From an uncultured Clostridia bacterium (GTDB lineage Bacteria; Bacillota; Clostridia; UMGS1810): a DNA stretch of 64,000 nucleotides. Under the pieces are notes generated by a model. It ran no database searches. It was not told where the DNA came from and saw only the letters and a program-made list of their open reading frames with translations. The stretch's first letter is position 1; every line of letters starts with the position of its first letter. This document shows positions 18,705-28,710 of this stretch, in pieces. The DNA lies in assembly GCA_934463165.1 (NCBI GenBank), contig CAKSJG010000010.1:1-64000 (forward strand), read 5' to 3'. The translations under genes were made by a program, and so were the position numbers.

Positions 18705-19583
18705 CCGCGGATGCGTTTTATTATAGACCTCTCTGATTTTTCCGTGAACTATTGACGAATAAATTTGTGTTGAGGCGATATCCTTGTGACCGAGCATCTC
18801 CTGAATAGAAATAATATCCGCTCCGTTTGAAAGCATATGTACAGCGAACGAATGCCTGAGCGTGCGCGGTGTTATATCTTTTTTTATCCCTGCAAGAGAG
18901 GAATATTCCTTTATTATTTTCCAGAAGCCCTGTCTCGACATTGCCGTACCGCGGCAGTTTACAAACAACTCACGCGTATCTGCGGATGCCATAAACGGTC
19001 GTGAATCGTAAAGATATCTTTTCAGCGAACTTACGGCCGTTCTTCCTATGGGAATTATTCGTACTTCCCCGCTCGTGTGTATACATCTTAAATATCCGAG
19101 ATCGGTATCCGCATCATCAACACTCAGTGCAATAAGCTCACTCACCTTTATTCCGCTTGCATACATTACTTCAAGCATAGCCTTGTCACGAATACAGCGG
19201 GGTGAATCACCCGATGCCGAATCAAGAAGCCTGTCCACCTCTTCTCCTGAAAGAATTTCCGGAGGCTTTTTTTCAAGTTTCGGCATTTCTATTCCGACAG
19301 TCGGATTTTCTCTGACAAAACCTTCGCCTATAAGAAAATTATACAACGCTCTTATCGATGATATGCTTCTCAGGAGCGACGAATCGGATTTGCCGCTCTT
19401 TTTCATATCAAGTATGTATGACAGTATTTGAGTTTTATTTATTTCTAACATATTGTAGCTGTTTTTATAAATATATTTTTCAAAACATCGGATATCTCCA
19501 CAATAAAATTCGGTCGTGCTGTCCGAAAGTTTTCTTTTTTCTTTTAAATAATATTTGAATCTGTCAAGAATTATTTCTTCCAC
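18699..19583 (-). CDS. XerD-like tyrosine recombinase with altered active site
   Basis: A 294-residue protein collinear with XerD over its full length (N-terminal SAM-like domain, then catalytic domain ending THPRA). Compared with XerD, the first catalytic Arg is Lys (ASGIKVSEL instead of GMRVSEL), the loop Lys is missing (CIHTSGEVRIIPIG) and the first His of the HxLRH box is Arg (TPRTLRH). The second Arg, the later His (LGHKD) and the Tyr (TQIYSS) remain. It follows spoIIM, as xerD does in Bacillus. The start is a GTG or the adjacent TTG behind AAGGA. It may be a divergent or inactive paralogue. Confidence 0.85.
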   Translation of the reverse strand: MEEIILDRFKYYLKEKRKLSDSTTEFYCGDIRCFEKYIYKNSYNMLEINKTQILSYILDMKKSGKSDSSLLRSISSIRALYNFLIGEGFVRENPTVGIEMPKLEKKPPEILSGEEVDRLLDSASGDSPRCIRDKAMLEVMYASGIKVSELIALSVDDADTDLGYLRCIHTSGEVRIIPIGRTAVSSLKRYLYDSRPFMASADTRELFVNCRGTAMSRQGFWKIIKEYSSLAGIKKDITPRTLRHSFAVHMLSNGADIISIQEMLGHKDIASTQIYSSIVHGKIREVYNKTHPRA

Positions 19584-19598
19584 CAAATCAAGTCCTTA

Positions 19599-20192
19599 TC
19601 ATTTGATTACATGCATAACAAGCACCGATATGCATACTTCGAAAAACGTAATAACACAAAGCAGCACACATGCGGCAATCATAAGCACTCCGTACTCAAA
19701 CCATGCCCTGCGGCCGTCAGAAAGGCTCGAATGCCCGCGGCGGCGTATTCTCTCTATCGGAAATTTTATTGACGATACAAAGATCAAAAAATAAACGGGA
19801 AGAGAAAAAACATATGGCAGAACAATGGTAAAAAATGTAAATACAGCGCCCCTCCACGCATATGCACGCAGCAAAAAAGCCACCGTAAAGCCTGCCGAAA
19901 AACCCTTAAACATAACAAGTGCGCATGTAAAGGGCAAAAAAACAAAAAGTGACGACGAAATAACAGTAATAATCACAAACTTTACATTTATCGTCAAACC
20001 GTTTTTCAAAATTTTTGAAAACGATGCCGTATTGCTTATAACAGTATCGGTATAGCTGAATATATCGTCATATCTTTCTCCCGTGGCATGAGCCGCGCAA
20101 TACATTCCGCATATAAGCGCCGCAAACCAGATGAAGAATGAAAATGCAAATATTTTTTTGTTTTCGGCAAAATAACTTTTTACAGTGTTCAT
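19599..20192 (-). CDS. spoIIM: Stage II sporulation protein M
   Basis: A 197-residue integral membrane protein with about five helices and a SpoIIM-like pattern (charged N-terminus, CALVMFKGFSAGFTVAFL, LPYVFSLPVYFLI). SpoIIM forms the DMP complex with SpoIID and SpoIIP, which thins septal peptidoglycan during engulfment in the mother cell. Synteny with a xerD-like gene supports the call. The ATG used follows AGGTGAGGGTGAC. Placed 50 bp after proC. Confidence 0.82.
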   Translation of the reverse strand: MNTVKSYFAENKKIFAFSFFIWFAALICGMYCAAHATGERYDDIFSYTDTVISNTASFSKILKNGLTINVKFVIITVISSSLFVFLPFTCALVMFKGFSAGFTVAFLLRAYAWRGAVFTFFTIVLPYVFSLPVYFLIFVSSIKFPIERIRRRGHSSLSDGRRAWFEYGVLMIAACVLLCVITFFEVCISVLVMHVIK

Positions 20193-20241
20193 ATTTATGT
20201 CACCCTCACCTAATACTATGCCGGATGACAAATTTAAATTC

Positions 20242-21033
20242 TTATTTTCCGCTCATTTTTTTTGCTTTTTCCAAAGCGGCATCCACAGCCTTAATAACGG
20301 TTGACCGAAAATTACCGTCTTCAAGAGCGGCAACGGCATCTATCGTTGTGCCTGCCGGAGAGCAAACCATATCCTTTAAAATTCCGGGATGAATACCGCT
20401 TTCAAGCTGCATTTTTGCACTTCCGAGAAGAGTCTGCGATGCAAGAACATATGCGGTCTTACGGTCTATTCCGTATTTTACCGCAGCGTCTGCCATTGCC
20501 TCGATAAACATAAATACATATGCCGGTCCGCTTCCGTTTATTGCCGTGCACGCGTCTATAAGTTCTTCCTTTACGTGTGCCGTTTTTCCGGAGCATGAAA
20601 AAATTCCGTCGGCAAACTCAAAATCGGCATCACTGCACAGACCGTTTGAACATAAAACGCTCATCCCCTCCCCTGCCGTGAGACAAAGATTAGGCATAAC
20701 TCTTATTACGGCTGCACCCGGTATTACGGATTCTATCCTGCTTATCTTCACTCCGGCAGCAATGGATATATATGTTTTTTCTTTGTATCCGTCTGCTGCG
20801 GCAATATCTTTAAACACAGCGTCTACATTTATCGGTTTAACGGCAATTATTATATAATCGGCCTTTTTTACCGTATCCTCCAAGCTGCAAATATTTACTC
20901 CATTACTTTCAAGCTCACTGCCGGGATTTTTTTCACAAACATAAATATCGCTTGCGGAAAAACCGCCTCTTAAAATCCCTTTCATAATTGCGCTGCCCAT
21001 ATTTCCGGCACCTATAAAGCCAACAGCTTTCAT
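20242..21033 (-). CDS. proC: Pyrroline-5-carboxylate reductase
   Basis: A 263-residue enzyme for the last step of proline synthesis (P5C to proline with NAD(P)H). Rossmann motif VGFIGAGNMGSAI at the N-terminus, VKPINVD near 70, and the C-terminal helical dimerisation domain with NGSGPAYVFMFIEAMADAAV and SPAGTTIDAV. RBS GGAGATG. Glutamate kinase and semialdehyde dehydrogenase genes are not in the window. Confidence 0.97.
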   Translation of the reverse strand: MKAVGFIGAGNMGSAIMKGILRGGFSASDIYVCEKNPGSELESNGVNICSLEDTVKKADYIIIAVKPINVDAVFKDIAAADGYKEKTYISIAAGVKISRIESVIPGAAVIRVMPNLCLTAGEGMSVLCSNGLCSDADFEFADGIFSCSGKTAHVKEELIDACTAINGSGPAYVFMFIEAMADAAVKYGIDRKTAYVLASQTLLGSAKMQLESGIHPGILKDMVCSPAGTTIDAVAALEDGNFRSTVIKAVDAALEKAKKMSGK

Positions 21034-21193
21034 TTAAAATCATCTCCAAGATTGTATTGCAATTTTAAAAAATCGTATGCGTATTATAGCACACGATTTC
21101 AATTAAGTAAAGCAGTTTTCATAAAATTAAATATATTATGTAACCTTTGTATAAAATTCAAATATTTTTTAGGTGTATCTGCACATAGTACAA

Positions 21194-21610
21194 TCAGCAA
21201 CAATGGGCTGTGAAATACCCTTTCAGATCCAAAAACATTTTATAATTTTCGGCAATCTCAGACAAAATTCCCGAATACTCCGGCTTTTCAAAACCGGTAT
21301 CGGCACATTTTGCAAATTTTAAGGCCTCCGTAAGCTTTTCGTCATCGGAATTTGAAAAAACAATTTTTATACCGCGTAAATCTGCAAGATTCAAAAGTGA
21401 TTTTGCTATTGAAATTTTAAAGCACGCGATGTCATAATTCTCCTTCATTTTTATATCTTTAAGCACAGCATATTTTTCTGAAAGTTTTATCTCTCCGGCA
21501 CCAAAAATAATTCCGTTGTCGGATGCAGCCATAATAAGAGAACCGTTTTCGGGTTTAAACCCAAACTCCGATATTATGCCTGCCTTATCGGTTTGCGTTA
21601 TCTCAATCAT
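21194..21610 (-). CDS. Hypothetical protein, possibly GNAT-fold
   Basis: A 138-residue soluble protein, ATG behind AAGGAG, overlapping no neighbour but directly following rluB. Segments such as GSLIMAASDNGIIFGAGEIKL and a central helix-strand order resemble the acetyltransferase (GNAT) fold, but the acetyl-CoA pyrophosphate loop (Q/RxxGxG/A) is not visible. I would not assign activity. Confidence 0.65.
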   Translation of the reverse strand: MIEITQTDKAGIISEFGFKPENGSLIMAASDNGIIFGAGEIKLSEKYAVLKDIKMKENYDIACFKISIAKSLLNLADLRGIKIVFSNSDDEKLTEALKFAKCADTGFEKPEYSGILSEIAENYKMFLDLKGYFTAHCC

Positions 21611-21611
21611 T

Positions 21612-22352
21612 CTATCTGCTCCTTTCATCGCCGGATAAAGCATTTCTCAGTATTACCTTAATCTCTGCTTCGGTTAAATGCCTCCACTTTCCTATCGGAA
21701 GATTGCCTAAGTTTAATCCACCCTCCGATACACGTCTGAGCGCTCGAACATTAAATCCGACAGCGGCGCACATCTTCCTGACCTGACGGTTTCTGCCCTC
21801 ATGGATGGTTATCCGAAGAAGCGCACTGCCCTTTGTAGATTCAGCAACGTCTACGGTTGCCGGAGATGTGCGCCTGCGGTCTATAATAACACCGCGTTCC
21901 AGAATGCTTATGGCATTGTCACACGGTTTGCCCGTCACAAGGACTTCATATATTTTATCAAGTTTATGCTTAGGATGCGTCACTTTATATGTAAAATCAC
22001 CGTCGTTCGACATCAGAAGAAGCCCTTCGGTATTATAATCCAGTCTGCCGACAGGATATACTCTTGTACTTATATCGCCTATAAGATCCATAACAGTCGC
22101 TCTGCCCTGATCATCATTAACTGTAGACATATAGCCCACAGGTTTGTTAAGCATGATATAAACTTTTTTGCTCTCGGGTTTTATAACCTTTCCATCAACA
22201 CAAACCGTATCCCCGCCGGAAACCTTAACCCCGAGCTCCGATACGGTTTTTCCGTTTACGCTTACCCTTCCGCTTTTTATGATTTCTTCACTTGCTCGTC
22301 TTGATGCCACAGCACACTGCGCAAGGTACTTTTGAAGCCTCATTTCTTCCAT
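21612..22352 (-). CDS. rluB: 23S rRNA pseudouridine synthase, RsuA/RluB family
   Basis: A 246-residue protein: an N-terminal S4 RNA-binding domain (residues 4-60, MRLQKYLAQCAVASRRASEE) and a catalytic domain with the active-site Asp in GRLDYNTEGLLL. The C-terminal ENRQVRKM-type motif reads EGRNRQVRKMCAAVG. The family isomerises a single uridine in 23S (or 16S) rRNA. The start follows AAAGGGGCGG; an upstream in-frame ATG would add a hydrophobic stretch foreign to the family. Confidence 0.9.
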   Translation of the reverse strand: MEEMRLQKYLAQCAVASRRASEEIIKSGRVSVNGKTVSELGVKVSGGDTVCVDGKVIKPESKKVYIMLNKPVGYMSTVNDDQGRATVMDLIGDISTRVYPVGRLDYNTEGLLLMSNDGDFTYKVTHPKHKLDKIYEVLVTGKPCDNAISILERGVIIDRRRTSPATVDVAESTKGSALLRITIHEGRNRQVRKMCAAVGFNVRALRRVSEGGLNLGNLPIGKWRHLTEAEIKVILRNALSGDERSR

Positions 22353-22440
22353 GGTGCCGCCCCTTTCAGCTGTATAATAACATATTATATCACACAGAAG
22401 TAATAAATGCAACAGATAATAAACAAAAAGTGACACACCT

Positions 22441-22487
22441 AAAAGACTGCAAACATATCCGATTAAAGATATATTTGCAGTCTTTTT
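22441..22487 (-). terminator. Intrinsic terminator of pckA
   Basis: A 13-bp stem (AAAAGACTGCAAA and its complement) with a roughly 20-nt loop, 27 bp beyond the pckA stop codon on the minus strand. The T tail is short. Confidence 0.75.
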
Positions 22488-22513
22488 AAACCGCTTCTGC
22501 AGTTTGTATTTGA

Positions 22514-24118
22514 TTATTTCTGCGGACCTGCGGGAACGAGAGCCTTACCTGCTTCGTTGCCTTCATATTTCACAAAGTTTTTAATAAATCTTTCTGCAAG
22601 GTCCTGAGCCTTTGCTTCCCATTCGGAAACATCAGCATATGTGTCTCTCGGGTCAAGGATGCCGCTGTCAACACCTGGAAGCTCTGTGGGGACTTCAAAG
22701 TTAAAGTACGGTATCTTCTTTGTCGGAGCATTTGCAATGTCACCGTTCAAGATAGCGTCTATAATACCTCTTGTATCTTTAATGGAGATACGTTTGCCTG
22801 TTCCGTTCCATCCTGTGTTTACAAGGTATGCCTTAGCACCGCTCTTTTCCATTTTCTTAACAAGCTCTTCGGCATATTTTGTTGGGTGAAGCTCCAAAAA
22901 TGCCTGACCGAAGCAAGCTGAGAATGTCGGTGTAGGCTCTGTAATTCCTCTTTCTGTACCTGCAAGCTTTGCAGTGAAACCTGAAAGGAAATAATACTGT
23001 GTCTGTTCCGGTGTAAGAACAGATACCGGGGGAAGTACACCGAAAGCATCTGCCGAAAGGAAGATAACATTCTTTGCATCCGGAGCTGCCGATACCGGGC
23101 GAACAATATTTTCGATATGATCGATCGGATAAGATACACGTGTGTTTTCGGTTACGCTCTTATCGTCAAAATCAATCTTACCGTCTTCATCGAGAGTAAC
23201 ATTTTCAAGAAGAGCATTACGTTTAATAGCATTGTAAATATCGGGTTCTGAATCCTTATCAAGGTTGATAACCTTTGCATAGCAGCCGCCCTCAAAGTTA
23301 AATACACCGTTGTCATCCCAGCCGTGCTCGTCATCACCGATAAGAAGACGCTTGGGATCTGTTGAAAGTGTTGTCTTACCTGTTCCGGAAAGACCGAAGA
23401 ATATAGCGGTGTTTTTGCCGTCTAAATCTGTATTTGCGGAGCAGTGCATGGAAGCAATGCCTTTAAGCGGGAGGTAATAGTTCATCATAGAGAACATACC
23501 CTTTTTCATTTCTCCGCCGTACCATGTGTTTACTATTACCTGCTCACGGCTTGTTATATTGAACATAACGGCTGTTTCAGAATTGAGACCGAGCTCTTTA
23601 TAATTTTCCACCTTTGCTTTCGAAGCGTTGTAAACAACAAAATCAGGTTCAAAGTTTTCCGCTTCTTCAGCTGTCGGTGTAATAAACATATTTGTGACAA
23701 AATGAGCCTGCCATGCAACTTCAACGATAAAACGTATAGCCATACGAGTATCTTTGTTTGCACCGCAGAATGCATCTACAACATAGAGCTTTTTGTTCGA
23801 AAGTTCTTTTATTGCAATATCCTTAACAGCATCCCATGCTTCTTTGCTTGCAGGGTGGTTATCATTTTTATACTCATCGGAAGTCCACCATACAGTGTCT
23901 TTTGAGTTATCATCCATAACAATGAATTTGTCTTTCGGAGAACGGCCTGTGTAAACACCTGTCATAACATTAACAGCACCAAGCTCGCTGACCTGTCCTT
24001 TTTCAAAACCCTCAAGACCTGCTTTTGTTTCTTCTTCAAACAACATTTCGTATGAAGGATTGTGAACGATCTCCGTTGCACCTTGGATTCCGTACTTGCT
24101 TAAATCAATTTTCATCAT
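22514..24118 (-). CDS. pckA: Phosphoenolpyruvate carboxykinase (ATP)
   Basis: A 534-residue enzyme interconverting oxaloacetate plus ATP and PEP plus CO2 plus ADP. Motifs: GRSPKDKF (about 58-65), the kinase-1a P-loop [13 protein letters not shown] (about 243-255), metal ligand region IGDDEHGW, and RTRV-like [10 protein letters not shown]. In fermentative anaerobes it often works in the carboxylating direction to conserve ATP on the way to succinate, an inference here. Starts at tandem ATGs behind AGAGAGG. Monocistronic. Confidence 0.97.
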   Translation of the reverse strand: MMKIDLSKYGIQGATEIVHNPSYEMLFEEETKAGLEGFEKGQVSELGAVNVMTGVYTGRSPKDKFIVMDDNSKDTVWWTSDEYKNDNHPASKEAWDAVKDIAIKELSNKKLYVVDAFCGANKDTRMAIRFIVEVAWQAHFVTNMFITPTAEEAENFEPDFVVYNASKAKVENYKELGLNSETAVMFNITSREQVIVNTWYGGEMKKGMFSMMNYYLPLKGIASMHCSANTDLDGKNTAIFFGLSGTGKTTLSTDPKRLLIGDDEHGWDDNGVFNFEGGCYAKVINLDKDSEPDIYNAIKRNALLENVTLDEDGKIDFDDKSVTENTRVSYPIDHIENIVRPVSAAPDAKNVIFLSADAFGVLPPVSVLTPEQTQYYFLSGFTAKLAGTERGITEPTPTFSACFGQAFLELHPTKYAEELVKKMEKSGAKAYLVNTGWNGTGKRISIKDTRGIIDAILNGDIANAPTKKIPYFNFEVPTELPGVDSGILDPRDTYADVSEWEAKAQDLAERFIKNFVKYEGNEAGKALVPAGPQK

Positions 24119-24533
24119 TAATCAAACCTCTCTTCTTTGAAATTATCATAACAAAAACATATTTTTCATTAAAACATATTATATTCTATTTTTTTGCAAA
24201 AATCAATACCAAAACTTGAATTTTCAGTATTTTTAAACAGTAAAATCATATGTTTATATAATTTATCATGCATATTTTTGCAAGTCATCTTTGAAGTATT
24301 GATTTAGACAAGGATATTTGAATTTGACGCTTACCCGTTATTGCTCTTTCATTACCGCCAGCAAAAGTTTGTGTATGGATACCGTTATAAAAATCGAAAA
24401 TATTTAATAATGTGTTAAAAACTCCAAATATTTTAACATGTATACACATTATAAATACATGGAAATCCGAGCTATTATATTTTATAATATATGTAATTAC
24501 TCATTTAAATTATAAAATCGGAGGGGATCCCAA
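24119..24533. other. Intergenic region between pckA and the GH36-like gene
   Basis: About 415 bp of AT-rich sequence between divergent genes, with no coding potential seen. It contains a perfect 8-bp inverted repeat TGTTAAAA/TTTTAACA (24413-24420 and 24431-24438, 10-bp spacer). This could be an operator for the sugar gene to the right, whose regulator is unknown. Confidence 0.5.
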
Positions 24534-26288
24534 ATGAAAAAAACAATTAATAACATTACATTTGAATATGAAGGAAATTATAATGTTGAAATAACAGAAA
24601 AATGTGTTTCCGATGATTATGCCAAACTCGGAATACGCATTGATATGCCGACAAAAACAAATCCCGAAAAAACAGTAATAAGATGGGATATACCCGTCTC
24701 GGATATATTTTCACAGTGGAATCCAATGCTTTGGTTTGACAATGCCGTTGCACCGCAGTGGGAAAATACAAAATGTGCTTCAAGATCTGCACTCGGTGCG
24801 CCTGTTCAGACGCATATATCCGCAGACGGAGAAAACAGAATTACCGTCGCACTTGCGGACGTTAAAACACCGTGTGAAATTTATTCCGGAATAAGCGAAG
24901 AAAAAGCAACTATATCATATAAGCTTGTGTTTTTTACCGAAATGATTGCACCTATAGACAGCTATGAAACCGAGATGATTGTTGACACAAGAAAAATACC
25001 GTTTTACGATGCCGTATATGATGTTTCAAAATACTGGGACAGCTTAGGATATAAAAGCGCCTATGTCCCCGAAAATGCACAAATGCCTATGTATTCGACA
25101 TGGTACTCAATGCATCAGATTCTGGAATCGGAAGATTTAATAAATGAACTTAAAATTGCAAAGGAATACGGTATGGATACCGTAATTACGGATGACGGCT
25201 GGCAGACCGACAATAACGACCGCGGATATGCATATTGCGGCGATTGGGAAGTTGCCGAAAGTAAAATTCCCGACATGAAAAATCTTGTTGATCGAGTGCA
25301 TGCACTCGGTATGAAATATATGATGTGGTACAGCGTTCCGTTTGTGGGCATCCATTCAAAAGCATATGAAAAATTCAAAGGCAAATACCTTAACCCGAGG
25401 AGCAATGATGATTGGTACGTACTTGATCCCCGTTATCCCGAGGTAAGACAATATCTCTGCGATGTGTATACATCTGCCGTTAAAAACTGGGGACTTGACG
25501 GATTAAAACTTGATTTTATAGACAGTTTTGCACTTACGGAAGAAACTGCCGCAGTTAAAGACGGCATGGATTTCGAATCACTTGAAGATAGCGTCTGCGC
25601 GCTTCTCGGGGAGGCAAAAAAAGAGCTTATACAAATTAACCCCGATATTCTTATTGAATTCAGACAAATGTATATGGGACCGATAATGCGAATGTTCGGA
25701 AATATGATAAGAGTTGCGGATTGTCCTTACGATCCTATCAGAAACCGTACGGGCGGACTCAGCCTCAGAATGACATCGGGATCAACTGCCGTGCACTCTG
25801 ATATGATAATGTGGAATACGGCCGACACAGCCAAAAACGTTGCCATACAGCTTGCAAACTCGATTTTCAATGTTTATCAGATATCCGTAAGGATAGAAAA
25901 CCTGCCCGAGGATCACAAAAAAGTGCTTAAATTTTATCTTGATTTTGCAAGAGAGAACAAAGACTGCCTTTTAAGCGGAAAGCTTAAGCTGTATAATCCC
26001 GAGGCAAGATTCACCTTGGCATCATCCGAAATGGACGGCAGACTGATTGCCGCATGCTACGGAAAAAATATTTTAAAAACAGAAAAAGCATATGATCATC
26101 TTACATTTATAAATGCCGGAAGTGAGCCCGAACTCATAGTAGACAGTTTTGACAATTCATTTGACGCAGAAATTACAATATTTAACTGCATGGGTGATAT
26201 TACCGCAAAATATAAAACAAAGATTGCTGAAAAACTCAATCCTTTTGATGTGGAACTCGGCGGAATGATTGATATAAAGAAAATATAA
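24534..26288 (+). CDS. GH36-like alpha-galactosidase
   Basis: A 584-residue cytoplasmic glycosidase. An N-terminal beta-sandwich (about 1-175) precedes a (beta/alpha)8 barrel with MDTVITDDGWQTD and the clan GH-D nucleophile motif GLKLDFIDSF (Asp near residue 326). A likely acid/base Asp lies in IRVADCPYDP, within a region rich in Arg. A C-terminal beta domain follows. Retaining alpha-galactosidase activity fits galK at 15 kb, but some clan members act on other alpha-glycosides. Start ATG behind GGAGGGG. Monocistronic, with terminator downstream. Confidence 0.78.
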   Translation: MKKTINNITFEYEGNYNVEITEKCVSDDYAKLGIRIDMPTKTNPEKTVIRWDIPVSDIFSQWNPMLWFDNAVAPQWENTKCASRSALGAPVQTHISADGENRITVALADVKTPCEIYSGISEEKATISYKLVFFTEMIAPIDSYETEMIVDTRKIPFYDAVYDVSKYWDSLGYKSAYVPENAQMPMYSTWYSMHQILESEDLINELKIAKEYGMDTVITDDGWQTDNNDRGYAYCGDWEVAESKIPDMKNLVDRVHALGMKYMMWYSVPFVGIHSKAYEKFKGKYLNPRSNDDWYVLDPRYPEVRQYLCDVYTSAVKNWGLDGLKLDFIDSFALTEETAAVKDGMDFESLEDSVCALLGEAKKELIQINPDILIEFRQMYMGPIMRMFGNMIRVADCPYDPIRNRTGGLSLRMTSGSTAVHSDMIMWNTADTAKNVAIQLANSIFNVYQISVRIENLPEDHKKVLKFYLDFARENKDCLLSGKLKLYNPEARFTLASSEMDGRLIAACYGKNILKTEKAYDHLTFINAGSEPELIVDSFDNSFDAEITIFNCMGDITAKYKTKIAEKLNPFDVELGGMIDIKKI

Positions 26289-26311
26289 AATCAAATGCAT
26301 ATAATAAATAT

Positions 26312-26352
26312 AAAAAGAATGAACACCGTATGATAGTGTTCATTCTTTTTTA
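26312..26352. terminator. Bidirectional terminator
   Basis: A 15-bp stem AAAAAGAATGAACAC and its complement with a 9-nt loop, serving the GH36-like gene and the convergent synthetase gene. Confidence 0.88.
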
Positions 26353-26369
26353 TCATCAATAATTATTTT

Positions 26370-28673
26370 TTACTGATTGTCTTTTCCTCTGAGTTCCACT
26401 CTTCTGATTTTACCGCTGATAGTTTTCGGAAGCTCGTCCATAAACTCAACTACCCTCGGATATTTATACGGAGCGGTGTGTGATTTTACATAATCCTGAA
26501 TTTCTTTTTTAAGCTCTTCGGTGGATTCTTTATTCTTTGTAAGAACTATTGTTGCCTTAACTACCTGACCTCTTATCGGATCGGGAGCGGCAGTTACGGC
26601 ACATTCAAGGACATACGGAAGCTCCATGATAACGCTCTCTATCTCAAAGGGTCCGATACGGTAACCGGAGGATTTGATTACATCATCAATTCTTCCGACA
26701 TACCAGAAATAACCGTCTTCATCACGCCATGCAAGGTCTCCCGTGTGGTAGTAACCGTCATGCCATGATTCACTTGTATGAACATCGTCATTGTAATAAC
26801 CCTTATACAGTCCGCAGGGGATTTTTTCGGATGTCTTGATAACGATTTCACCCGTTTCACCGACACCTGCACTCTTGCCGTTATCAAGCATGATATCTAC
26901 ATCATAGAGCGGGCTCGGTTTACCCATTGAACCCGGCTTCGGAGTCATGCCGCGGAGGTTTGCAATAACGAGAGTTGTTTCTGTCTGACCGAAACCTTCC
27001 ATAAGGCTGAGTCCGGTTGCCTTTTTCCACTGTTCAAAAACCTCAGGGTTAAGAGCTTCTCCGGCAATTGTTGTATATTCAAGTGAAGAAAGATCATATT
27101 TTGAAAGATCTTCCTTAATAAAGAATCTGTACATTGTCGGCGGAGCGCAAAATGTTGTTATGTTATACTGCTTAAACATAGGCAGAATATCTTCCGCATG
27201 GAAACGGTCAAAGTCATATACAAACACCGCTGCCTCGCACATCCACTGACCGTAAAGCTTACCCCAGAGAGCTTTGCCCCAGCCCGTATCTGAAATGGTA
27301 AAGTGTATACCGTTAGGATTTACATTATGCCAATATTTAGCGGTTATAAAGTGTCCGAGCGGATATTTAAAGTTATGTGCGGCAATTTTCGGATATCCCG
27401 TGGTTCCCGATGTGAAGAACATAAGCATTGTATCGTTTCCGCATGCTGCATCGGGCTTTCTTTCGTATTTATCTGAAAACGCTTCAAATTCCGAATTGAA
27501 ATTATGCCAGCCGTCGCGTTCACCGCCGACCAAAACCTTAGTTTTAAGTGTTTTGCTGTGAGCAGCTGCAAGGTCAACCTGATGCGCAACATCGCCGTCT
27601 GCAGTACAGACTATTGCACTTACGCCTGCTGCATCAAAACGGTAGTCAAAATCATGTTCAACCAGAAGATTTGTTGCAGGAATTACAATTGCCCCGATTT
27701 TGTGAAGAGCAAGGATAGAAAACCAGAACTGATAATGACGTTTGAGAACAAGCATTACCCTGTCTCCCCTCTTTATACCGAGAGATTCAAAGTAGTTTGC
27801 CGTCATTGATGAATATCTGCTCATATCGGAAAACGTAAACGTTTTTTCCTGCTTTGTGTTCGAGACATAAATCATTGCTGTTTTGTTGGGATGTGTTTCG
27901 GCAAGAACATCAACTATATCAAATGCAAAATTGAATTTATCTTCATTCATGAAATCTATGCCGACAAGACGTTTTTTATCATCCTTTTTAACCTTAACCC
28001 ACTTTTTATAAACAGCGGTATTCGGCTGTACTGTCCACTTATCGTCTTTAACTTCGTCGGGATATTCATTGTATTCGGCTTCGTCGCTGTACTGATCTTT
28101 CATAACAACAGCATATATCTCTGCGTCATCTCCGTCAAGAGCGGTAAGAGCATGCGGAAGAGTACTGTTATAGTAAACCGTATCTCCTGCTTCGAGAATT
28201 TCTTCATTATTGCCGATATTTAATTTAATGCGCCCCTTAACAACTATATCAAATTCCTGACCCTTGTGAAATGACTTTTTGGGATTTACAAGATCCTCCT
28301 CCGAGTAAGGAATAACAACATGATAAGGCTCTGCAAACTTGTTTTTAAACAGTGAAGCAAGGTTAATATATTCATAACCCGAATGCCTTGTTATCGGAAG
28401 CCCTTCGCCTTTTCGTGATACCTCATAGTTATTGAGTGTCGGGCTTGAACCTTTTAAAAGATCTGTCGGGTCAAGATTAAATGCCTTTGCGCATTTATAG
28501 ATAAAAGTAAAGTTAAAATCTCTTGTGCCGCTCTCGTACTCAACGTAATCCTCAAGGCTGACGCCCGTGTTTATTGCCATCTGCTCACATGTAAGACCCG
28601 TAAGCTCTCTTGCGTCGCGTATTCTTTTTGCGACCTCCATCAATTCCATTTGTTCCTGTGTCATTTCGCTCAT
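26370..28673 (-). CDS. Acyl-CoA synthetase fused to N-terminal HTH-cupin regulator
   Basis: A 767-residue three-part protein. Residues about 1-70 are an XRE-type helix-turn-helix (LTGLTCEQMAINTGVSLEDYVEYESG), about 115-190 a cupin sensor (HKGQEFDIVVKGRIKLN, AGDTVYYNSTLPHAL), and about 235-765 an AMP-forming ligase. The ligase has the P-loop FFTSGTTGYPK, the A8 hinge YHTGDLAWRDEDGY/GRIDDVIKSSGYRIGP and C-terminal PKTISGKIRR with the catalytic Lys. It resembles medium/short-chain carboxylate-CoA ligases; the acid is not known. The ATG follows AGAAAGG. The gene sits behind a T-box leader, so its expression appears tied to an amino acid. Confidence 0.92.
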   Translation of the reverse strand: MSEMTQEQMELMEVAKRIRDARELTGLTCEQMAINTGVSLEDYVEYESGTRDFNFTFIYKCAKAFNLDPTDLLKGSSPTLNNYEVSRKGEGLPITRHSGYEYINLASLFKNKFAEPYHVVIPYSEEDLVNPKKSFHKGQEFDIVVKGRIKLNIGNNEEILEAGDTVYYNSTLPHALTALDGDDAEIYAVVMKDQYSDEAEYNEYPDEVKDDKWTVQPNTAVYKKWVKVKKDDKKRLVGIDFMNEDKFNFAFDIVDVLAETHPNKTAMIYVSNTKQEKTFTFSDMSRYSSMTANYFESLGIKRGDRVMLVLKRHYQFWFSILALHKIGAIVIPATNLLVEHDFDYRFDAAGVSAIVCTADGDVAHQVDLAAAHSKTLKTKVLVGGERDGWHNFNSEFEAFSDKYERKPDAACGNDTMLMFFTSGTTGYPKIAAHNFKYPLGHFITAKYWHNVNPNGIHFTISDTGWGKALWGKLYGQWMCEAAVFVYDFDRFHAEDILPMFKQYNITTFCAPPTMYRFFIKEDLSKYDLSSLEYTTIAGEALNPEVFEQWKKATGLSLMEGFGQTETTLVIANLRGMTPKPGSMGKPSPLYDVDIMLDNGKSAGVGETGEIVIKTSEKIPCGLYKGYYNDDVHTSESWHDGYYHTGDLAWRDEDGYFWYVGRIDDVIKSSGYRIGPFEIESVIMELPYVLECAVTAAPDPIRGQVVKATIVLTKNKESTEELKKEIQDYVKSHTAPYKYPRVVEFMDELPKTISGKIRRVELRGKDNQ

Positions 28674-28710
28674 TAATATCCATCCTTTCTCTTTGTGAGA
28701 CGGTGATGTA

